A stretch of 64,000 nt of DNA from NCBI GenBank assembly GCA_011799875.1, contig CM022299.1, forward strand, positions 210,744,070-210,808,069. The letters run 5' to 3'. Positions within the stretch are counted from its first letter, which is position 1; each line of letters opens with the position of its first letter. The notes beneath the pieces were generated by a model. It was given only the letters and a program-made list of their open reading frames with translations. It was not told the origin of the DNA and ran no database searches. A program made the position numbers and the translations under genes. Source of the stretch: Thinopyrum elongatum. Lineage: Eukaryota; Streptophyta; Magnoliopsida; Poales; Poaceae. This document shows, in pieces, positions 56,869 through 64,000 of this stretch.

Positions 56869-58283
56869 ATGTCAGAGGCCAGTGACAGCCAAAACAGGTC
56901 AGAAGAGCAAGTGAACTTCAGTGAGGGCACAAGCCCTTCTGGTAGCTATGATGAGGGTAGCAGAAGCACCCCTAGCAACTTGCCATAGGCTGCTACTAGA
57001 CAGAGAAGAAAGAGGAATTCTGACAGTGAAGATGAGGATTTTGTGGTTAAGGAGGAAGCGGTCTCCAAGAAGAAAGTGGTGAAGAAGGAATATGTTGGTG
57101 TTCCTGCTGCCACCAAGCCAGGCCTTCACAAGAAAGCTCCTGCCAAGAGAACTCCAATGTCCAAAGCAAGAGCTTCAACTTAGGAAACTATGCAGTTCAC
57201 ACTTGAGCCTAGAGGAGAAGATGAAGCTGCTGGTGATAAGAAGAAAAGGAAGGAAAGGGTCAGGAAGACCATTGCTAGAGTGATTGGAAGACCATCCATG
57301 ATGAGGGATGAGGATGAAGATGAGGAGGAGGAAGAGCCTGTTGCACCTCCTACCAAGTCACAGAAGTTGAAGGCAAATGCCATCAAGACTGGTGCTGCTT
57401 CTACCAAGCCCAAGTCTGCTCCCAAACCAGCTGCACCCAAGCCTTCTGTTCCAAAGAGATCTACTAGGAACATCTCAGCTGCAGAGAAGAACAAGGCCCC
57501 AGTGCCTGAGGTTCAAGAAGATGATGAGCCACTAGTGCTCAGGAAATTGCAGTCCAAGATCCCAGATCATAATGATGATCATCCAGTGGCTGAAAACATG
57601 AAGTTGAGAAAAGATGCAGGTTTGAGACAATGGAGGAAGACAGATCCATAAGCCACAAGGAGGAGGACTGCTGTGGACTATTATTTCCATACCATAGAAC
57701 AACAAGACTTCTATGAAACTATGCTGCTGGACAAGAAGCCCATAGTCTGTGATATGAAATGGGTTGATTGGGAATACATTGATGATAATGAAGACTATTT
57801 TCCCCATGTTCATGAGAGCTTCAGGATGAATGGAGTTGATGCATTTGTTGGACAAGAACTGAGAAAATGGAATGATGAAATGATTATGCAGTTCTACTCC
57901 ACTGCCCACATTTACCCAGATGGTAAGATTGTCTGGATGACTAAGGGAACTAGGTACCAGTCATCAATCTCTGAATGGGCAGAGCTCATCAAAGCTCCAA
58001 AGGAAGATGAAAATGATCTTGATGTGTATAGCAAACCCAGGAAGGATCACAACTCAATGGCTAACATGTACAATCCTATTCCTGATGCAGCCCTGGAGAC
58101 TCACAAGCTAGGTTCAATCTACTATCTGCTTGCTGGATTGAGCACCATGAACACCATCTTGACGCATACTTTGTTGCCCAAGTCTGGAGATCACAGGATG
58201 ATACGTGGTCACTCCATCAACTTGCTACATTTGTTTGATGTTCCCCAGAAGTTCAAAGTCATGAGATTGATAGTTGAGATAGT
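56869..58283 (+). pseudogene. ORF2 of element J: Lys-rich head with a plant-transposon (PF20167-like) region, cut by element E
   Basis: One frame from the ATG at 56869 (MSEASDSQNRSEEQ) runs at least 471 codons to the E insertion, with stops at 56986 (TAG), 57181 (TAG) and 57649 (TAA). The first ~260 residues are charged, with Lys-rich and Glu/Asp-rich runs (KKKRKERVRKTIARVIG, DEDEDEEEEE), likely nuclear-targeted. From ~270 on is a folded-looking region with MQFYSTAHIYPDGKIVWMTK and MANMYNPIPDA. It resembles the 'putative plant transposon protein' domain. Its function is unknown. Confidence 0.55.
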
Positions 58284-59167
58284 TGTCGTGGGAAACCACG
58301 GCCACCTATGGGGCCATGAGCCCCTTTTGGTTCGGTGAGGGGATGGGCATGTTGCACAAAGAGCGAAGAAGCATCACACAGCGCGGCAGAGATCACACAG
58401 GCAGTTTTTACCCAGGTTTGGGCTGCCGTGAGGCGTAAAACCCTACTCCTGCTTTGGTGGATTGATGGTGGATGAATGCAGTGCTCTTGCCTGGCAAGGT
58501 CGCCTCGGGGTGAGAGCAGCTACGCGCGTATGAGTGTGTAAGGGTCCGGATCAGCTAACCCTTTCTACGGTCGCCATCGGCCTCCTTTTATAGATCAAGG
58601 GGTTACCACAGTGGCAAATCAGTCATTACATACTGATTAGATAGCAAACAGTGCTATCATACCTAACTCTGCAGGCTGAAAGAGCGCATTAAATGCGCTG
58701 CTCAACGTCACATCTCAGCTTGCCCGGCAGGCCCTGCCGGGCTATTTTGCCAGCTTCGCGCCTGCTTGCTTGACACGTCTCAGGACGGGTGTCGCCTGGG
58801 GGTATTTTCTGTAGGAAATGGCTGCCATGTGGCAAACAGCAGCCACTTAGTCACTTTGGAGCTTGACACTGCACTGATCGACGACATGCGTCGTGATGAG
58901 GTGGTGTGGTGGAGTGGTTCGCCTCCGTAAGCCCCGGCAGGCCTGCCGGGACGATCCTGAGACTTGCTTCCGGAGCAAACCCAACCTTTGCCAGGCTCGC
59001 CTGCCCGGCAAAGGAGGTTCTTCCCTTAGCGATATCTTGCTTCTCTGGCTCATCTTGGTCTTCTTGATCTGCACTTTGGTCCTTCAAAGAACAGGTCTCT
59101 CATGCCTTGATCTGATCTTGAGTTCGTAATCTTGTTCTTGGGCCTGTGCATAGTCTGGGCAACGGAC

Positions 59168-61909
59168 TATAACATCCCAAATTTTCAATTTGGAATGTTA
59201 TACATAGGTCATCATTTGCATATCATATTTTATTTGCATTTTGAGTGTGACCCTAAAAATCCTAAGTAACTCAAGGACCCAAGGAGAGAGTTGGGGATTT
59301 TATTATTTTCATATTTGAATTTTCTCAAATATTGAAAAGAGGATCATTTTGGTTTTATTTATTTTTCTCTCCAAAATATTTCATATTAAAAACATATAAA
59401 ATATTTCATATTAAAAACATATGAGAGGAGATAATATGACTTCTCCAAAATGAAAGAAATATTGGAGGAAAAATGTTAAAACCAAATAAATAATTTTATT
59501 TGGATTTTATTGCTATTTTATTTGAATTAGAAAAATATGCATTTTTAGGCCAAGAAAATGTTCACTTTGTTCTAAATATTCTATTTAGACGGTGAAAATT
59601 GTTTTTGGCATTTTTAGATTTTTTTTATATTTTATTTAGGATTTTTCTCAGCGGAATCTTATTTAAAAAAAAACTTTTCGGACCGACTGGGCCGAAGCCC
59701 AGCCGGCCCAGCTCGCGCCGTCCCCGACCCCGAGCGGGAGTCCCGCCGCCGCACGGACGCCGAGGGAGTCCGAGCCGGACTCCCCATGGCCGCCCCCTTC
59801 CCCAAGCCGCCCCCCCCCCCGAGCCCTTTATATGCCGCCCCCCCTCGTCTCCTCCACACCACCGCCACCGCAGCAAGCAGCAGCAGCAGCAGCCTCACGC
59901 CGCCGCTCGCAGCCGCCTGCCGCCGCCGCCACCTGACGCGCCGCACCCCGCCGCCCGCGCCTCGCCCCGCGCAGCCGCCCGCGGAGCCCGCCGCCTTCGC
60001 CAGAAGCCGCCGGATCTCGCCCTCGGTTTTTTTGGTTTAGGTAAAAACCGTCTTGGTTTTTTTTTAAACCCTAGTTCGGTTTTTTTTATTTTATTAGATC
60101 GGTTCGGTTTTCTCGGTTTAATTCGTTTGCGAACATTCGTTCGTTCGTTCGTTCGTTTTAACGAACGTTTTTGCCCGTTCGTCTCTGTTAGCGGACGTTC
60201 GTCCGATAGATTTTTCTTTTTCTGCCAGGGACCTATCCGCGATTACTTTTATCGTAGATCAGCCCCTGATCTTCAAACCCTCGCCGTTTCTAAACCGATC
60301 GTCCAAATCCAGTGAAACCAACGCCAAAATCTTCATCTCGAACCTCTCTTTCTGTTTAATCAACTTGAACATGATTTTGACAATTTAAAATTTGGTTTCA
60401 AGCAGATTTGCTTTCGAAGTTCTTTTGACCGTAGTTTCAGTTTCGTAGCTCCGATTCGATTGATTCTTTTTGCAGATCGAATCTCTTCAGTTGAACTTTC
60501 AGATTTGATCTTCTTATTTGAGTTTTACCCTTGCATCTATGCTTGATTGCTTATGTATGCTATTGTTTGTTTACGATAGAATTCCCGGAGTGCGAAGCGT
60601 GCTACTACGAGTCTCTAGGGTTTGCAGATCGTCAGCAAGGCAAGTAACACATTGATCATACTCTTTTCATACCCAATTTTTATGCATTAGTTTCAATCCT
60701 CAAACACTGCATGATTAGGATGTGATTAACTTGTGGGTATTGGGAAGTAGATGATGAGGTAGAACCTATTGCCCTTTATTATCAAACCCCTGGGAGTTAC
60801 TTCTACGTTATGCTTATATTGCCATGCTATGCTCGTAGACGTGGATTGGGTTTGAGTGTATCCATGACAGATGTGAGATTGCTAATTAATGGTTAACTTA
60901 AGGTGGCTACTTAAATACACATCTGGGTGGATTGGTTGCAGGCACCTGGGGATATACCAGTGTTGTCTTTTTGGTTTGCCACCCAGGCTCAAAGGGATCA
61001 TAAGATTATTCATGCTAGAAACTTCCGTGTGCAGCCACAAGCTATTATGGGCTCTAGCATAGTTGAGTATGTTGCAGGACCTCTTTCAGTGGTAGGCTAG
61101 CAGATGTAGGGGAAAGTAGGTGTAACTGTCTACCCAGAGTAAAGAGTAAATTCTTCTGAAAGACTGTGTCTCGGTCATCCGTTTCTCAAACACCATGTAG
61201 TGCGAGAAATCCAATGGAGGAGATCGAGTCTTGTGGGGAAAAGTGCACAAACCTCTGCAGAGTGTACAAACTAATCATGATTAGCCGTGTCCCCGGTTAT
61301 GGACGTCTTGAGTATCTGGTACTTGAATTATTGATTTGATCTCATCACTCTAAATTAATTTGTTGGGTTTAATGATTAATTTTAATTGGGATTGAGATGG
61401 GGATTTACCTTCTCAATGTTTAACAACTACCATGATAGTTAAATCAAACATATTCCTTTGATGTAGGGAAAAATTGGCTTTTCGCAAAACAATATAACCC
61501 TAGAGCTTTCCACCAACCATATATGCATGTAGTGATAGCATTTATCTGTTCCTTGCTCTATTGTGTTATATTGCCAGCATATTCCATGTGCTGACCCGTT
61601 TCCGGGCTGCAACATATCATGTTGCAGACTTTTCAGACGAAGAGTAAGGTGCGCTAGGTCGTTGTCATGCACTCAGCTATGCCGTTGGAGTTGATGGACT
61701 CACTTTATCTTCCAAGCCTTCCGCTGTACTTTATTTAGATGGCCTTAAGCCATATTTATAGTAATAAGTTCTCTTTTGAGACATTCGATGTAATAAGTGT
61801 GTGATTGCACTCTGTTATAAATCCTTCGAGTACTGTGTGTGTCAGCATTACCGATCCAGGGATGGCACTTGAACACAGAGATTTGACCATCTGAGGTCGG
61901 ATCGCTACA
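59168..61909 (+). mobile_element. Element K: 2,742 bp probable solo LTR
   Basis: It starts TATAACATCCC (probably a decayed TGTAACA...) and ends GGATCGCTACA, flanked by the 5 bp duplication CGGAC (59163-59167, 61910-61914). There is no primer site, polypurine tract or pol. The layout suits one long LTR: an AT-rich start with a hairpin (AACATCCCAAATTTTCAATTT...), a TTTATATG promoter box at 59827, a GC-rich leader with a CAG run (59874-59893), a (GTTC)n run (60136-60157) and an AT-rich remainder. Orientation is inferred from the promoter box. A non-coding TRIM/LARD-like element is an alternative. Confidence 0.65.
59827..59834 (+). promoter_or_regulatory. TATA-like box in element K
   Basis: CCCTTTATATGCCGCC precedes a GC-rich leader with pyrimidine-rich stretches (CTCGTCTCCTCC), the usual context of a plant core promoter. 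It probably served the parent retroelement's LTR. Confidence 0.5.
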
Positions 61910-62406
61910 CGGACCCAGGGTTTGTTGCACCGACAGGAGCCCCCGGGACTGGCACGAATGCGCTACTGGGCGTCGTCGGGGTAGGCCCTAACCAGTGCAT
62001 AGGCAGGAGTGCAAAGGTGGCTTCGCCCTTTGACATCTTCTTTGCTTCTTCACTAACCCGAGCTTGGGTCAGTTTCCGATTTTCCCGCGCGTTGTGCGCA
62101 ACGTTACGGGAGAAACTGGACCATGATCTATGGATCGCCCATGCCCCATGATCACGGGGCAGAAACTGCCGCCCCACTTAGCTCCCGCTTTAGGTGCATC
62201 CGCCATGTGTACCGCATGCATTGCGTAGGGTAGGTGGCGAAAGCGGAGGGCGCGGGGGCGGGCGTCATGGCAGAAAGCCAGGCATCACAGATTGGCGTAG
62301 AAGGTCGGCCTGGATTCCCTGAGCCATTGAAGGCATAGGGAAGCCGCATTGGAGGAGCAGGGCGGTTACCTCCTGAATGAGAAGCCAGCCCCCTGCCCTG
62401 TTTCTC

Positions 62407-62414
62407 TATAAAAA
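62407..62414 (+). promoter_or_regulatory. TATA box of the antisense B3 gene in element E
   Basis: TTCTCTATAAAAAGGGGCAGG on the + strand lies 75 bp upstream of the ATG at 62482. The intervening leader is pyrimidine-rich (CTTTCCTTCTCCCCTTCCTC). Its position relative to the 3' LTR matches the box in element D. Confidence 0.65.
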
Positions 62415-62481
62415 GGGGCAGGAGCGGTGTGTTTGTTTACACACTTTCCTTCTCCCCTTCCTCAATTGTTCTTTGCTTGCC

Positions 62482-63141
62482 ATGGTGAGGGGACGAGGGC
62501 GCAGTGGTACTCCGGTGGTGGCGACGAGAGCTTCTGTTCGACAGCGTCTCCCTCCTCCTCCTGAAACCGTGGGATCGGAGCCCGCTGTGAGAGGAGGAGG
62601 AAGAGGACGAGGTCGCGGTCATCGTGGCGCTCGCGGAGGAGGGGGGCGGAGCGGCGCCCTGATCGTGCCCCCACCAGATGTTCCTCCTCCGTTGGAGGGC
62701 CACGTCGGAGACCAGCCTCTGTAGTTCGTCATCAGGCTATATAAGCCTCCGTGCGGCTGCCTCCGCCTCCCTACTCCATTTGCAAGGGCGATGGAGCTCG
62801 AACACCCACGAGCGTTGAGGCTGCACATGAGGGGCTGCAGGAATGGCAGCATATGGGTGGATGTAGATTTCCCCGCCCCTCACGTCATGTACTTCTGTCG
62901 AGGTTGGAAGACTTTTGCTCATGCCCATAGCTTGTCGGAAGGGCACGTCCTCCACTTTAAGTTAATGGAGGACAGTTTCCTTTCCGTCAAGGTTTTTGGG
63001 AGCTCGGGTGCTCGCTTAGGGTGCTGCACGGAGAGCTCGACCGACGACGAAAGCTCCTCCTCGAGCGACAGCGACGAGGAGGACAGTGACGGTGATGATG
63101 ATGACACCGACTGGGAGGGCGACGACTCTGACTTCGGCTGA
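62482..63141 (+). pseudogene. Antisense B3-domain protein gene in element E
   Basis: A 220-codon frame starts in a good context (TTGCCATGGTG) and ends GDDSDFG-stop. Residues 1-80 are Arg/Gly/Pro-rich with an RG-box (RGGGRGRGRGHRGARGGGG). Residues ~82-182 read as a plant B3 DNA-binding domain: RLHMRGCRNGSIWVDVDF, YFCRGWKTFAHAHSLSEGH, LHFKLMEDSFLSVKVFG, SGARLGC. Residues 183-219 are a Ser/Asp/Glu acidic tail. One TAG at 62722-62724 (residue 81, likely from CAG) falls exactly between head and B3 domain. By family knowledge it would be a nuclear DNA-binding protein. It is antisense to E. The B3 call is from pattern recognition. Confidence 0.7.
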
Positions 63142-64000
63142 GCATCACCCGGACCGTCATCGTCAGGCAGTGGCAGCACCATCTCCATCTGCATCCCCTC
63201 TCCGGCAAGGTGATTTGCCGGGGAGTTGGGAGCATGGGTGGAGGTGGTGCCTCCGGCTCCTCCAGCAGCCTTCCAGCTGGACCCCGGCAAGCTTCCTCAC
63301 GGGCTGCAGCTCCGTTAGCCCTGCTGCGTCCTGCTGGCCCTGGTGGTGGCGGTTGATGGGTCGTCTCCGCCATGCTCTCCATCGTCGCCTTCGTCGGTGC
63401 CCTCCCGCCCCCGCCAGGCTAACTCTCCTGGAGCCCAACAGGGTCAGGCTGGGCTTCTGCCCAGGCACTCCTTTTGCCCTCTTCCCCTCCTGCCGCAGTG
63501 CCTAGGAGGAGAGGGACAAGAAAGGGCATTATGGGGCACTTATCTTTTTTCAATCTTAAATCTGTAGGCACTTGCCAACAGTTCAAATAATGTAATCTCT
63601 TCAATCCATGTTTGTGTCCTGTAAGGTCTGTACTTGTTTGAAGCATATTAATGAAAAAGATAAACCTTGCCGGGGACTCGTGCATGTATATGTCCATGCA
63701 GAGGCGGGATGCCTCTATATTTATAAATAAACGAGTTTCCCCCGGCAGGCTATCCTACCGGTACCCTCTGTTTTGTTGCCGGGGAGTTAGGCCTACCGGG
63801 CACAAATCATGAAGAGGGACGAGCCCCCTGCCAGTCCTTTTTCAACAAAGGCCACTGCGACCAACCTAACCAAAGCAACGTTCGAGTTGAAGGGCGGGAG
63901 CACCTAAGTTTCAAAGGATAGCAGGGTTTTCTCATGCACAAGTCTTTACTTACAGAACATGTATGGATACAAGGAAGAACTTATCTGTTTGGCTTGCCGG
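63142..64000 (-). other. 3' untranslated region of element E
   Basis: It follows the B3 ORF on the + strand. It contains TTAATGAAAAAG near 63650 and AATAAACG near 63727, possible polyadenylation signals for the antisense unit. It matches D's 46590-47050 closely. No other gene is seen before the window ends. Confidence 0.6.

Larger units (their letters stand above)
58284..61935 (-). repeat. 3' LTR of element E (about 905 bp without K)
   Basis: The two parts, 58284-59167 and 61915-61935, join to give an LTR matching those of D. K and its CGGAC duplication lie between. The LTR diverges more from D's LTRs than these do from each other. A GGAGCCCCCGGG tract at 61936 is the polypurine tract in reverse. 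Confidence 0.88.
40802..64000 (+). mobile_element. Element J: LTR element with Copia-type gag and a second ORF but no visible pol; host of the right nest
   Basis: J starts TGAAAGTGCAACTAATCC at 40802 (left flank CGGAG) with an LTR to about 42315 and a tRNA-Met primer site at 42319-42330. A gag-like ORF1 (42401-44248 joined to 54790-55128), a 1.7 kb non-coding stretch and ORF2 (56869-58283) follow. D and E interrupt it, and the 3' part lies beyond the window. No protease, integrase or reverse transcriptase occurs in the ~5.4 kb of J interior seen. It is either non-autonomous or has pol after the right edge. Confidence 0.75.
58284..64000 (-). mobile_element. Element E: second Tat-lineage element of the same LTR family as D, running off the right edge
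   Basis: The 3' LTR starts at 58284 (minus-strand end ...CCCACGACA; left flank ATAGT) and ends at 61935. It is interrupted by solo LTR K. The 3' untranslated region to 64000 matches D's 45175-47000 at both ends but has a different centre with a B3 ORF. Gag and pol would lie beyond the window. Confidence 0.85.

Noticed and set aside
59599..60315. 238-codon + strand ORF with Pro/Ala/Arg-rich start
   Set aside because: It spans an AT-rich start, a GC-rich leader and T-rich runs in element K; composition changes along it and no domain is visible.

Overview
The window is a stretch of nested transposable elements from a large grass genome, almost certainly Triticeae (wheat, Aegilops or barley). 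The evidence is Angela/WIS/BARE-1-type Copia LTRs, Sabrina/WHAM-type Gypsy LTRs, Tat-lineage Gypsy LTRs rich in the TTGCCGG motif, a tRNA-derived grass SINE, a Stowaway MITE and grass LINE tails. I see no intact host gene, tRNA, rRNA, CRISPR array or bacterial signal. Every coding region carries at least one lesion, except one long unassigned ORF.

Left nest (1-32704). A Copia element F (+ strand) is the base layer. Its 5' LTR is broken by Gypsy element G (minus strand, running off the left edge) and by element A (2033-24942, target duplication GTCTC). A has Tat-like LTRs and primer binding site but no gag-pol. Its interior holds a spliced gene on the opposite strand. That gene is split by a Copia element B (6813-15469, duplication GGCTT) and a non-autonomous Gypsy element C (15911-22649, duplication ATATG). 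Removing B, C and two short introns leaves exactly 1,240 codons.

Middle (32705-40801). This part holds a Copia LTR remnant, a SINE with a target duplication, a Stowaway-like MITE, and a 2 kb palindrome in which two copies of one LTR face each other across a primer binding site. LINE remnants on both strands follow, then a truncated Gypsy element H related to G.

Right nest (40802-64000). An LTR element J has a Copia-type gag and a second ORF but no visible pol, and runs off the right edge. Inside J are D (44249-54784, duplication GAAGG), a full-length but decayed Tat-lineage Gypsy with two RNase H domains, and E (58284 to beyond 64000), a second copy with the same LTR. A 2.74 kb solo LTR, K (duplication CGGAC), sits in E's LTR.

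Most notable feature. The three Tat-related elements A, D and E each carry, just inside the 3' LTR, a TATA box and ORF on the strand opposite to the retrotransposon. The cargo differs. A has a long 'gypsy-type transposon' (PF04195-like) protein with a coiled-coil tail. E has a B3 DNA-binding domain with an RG-rich head and acidic tail. D has an unassigned ORF. This looks like an exchangeable antisense gene slot in this retrotransposon group.
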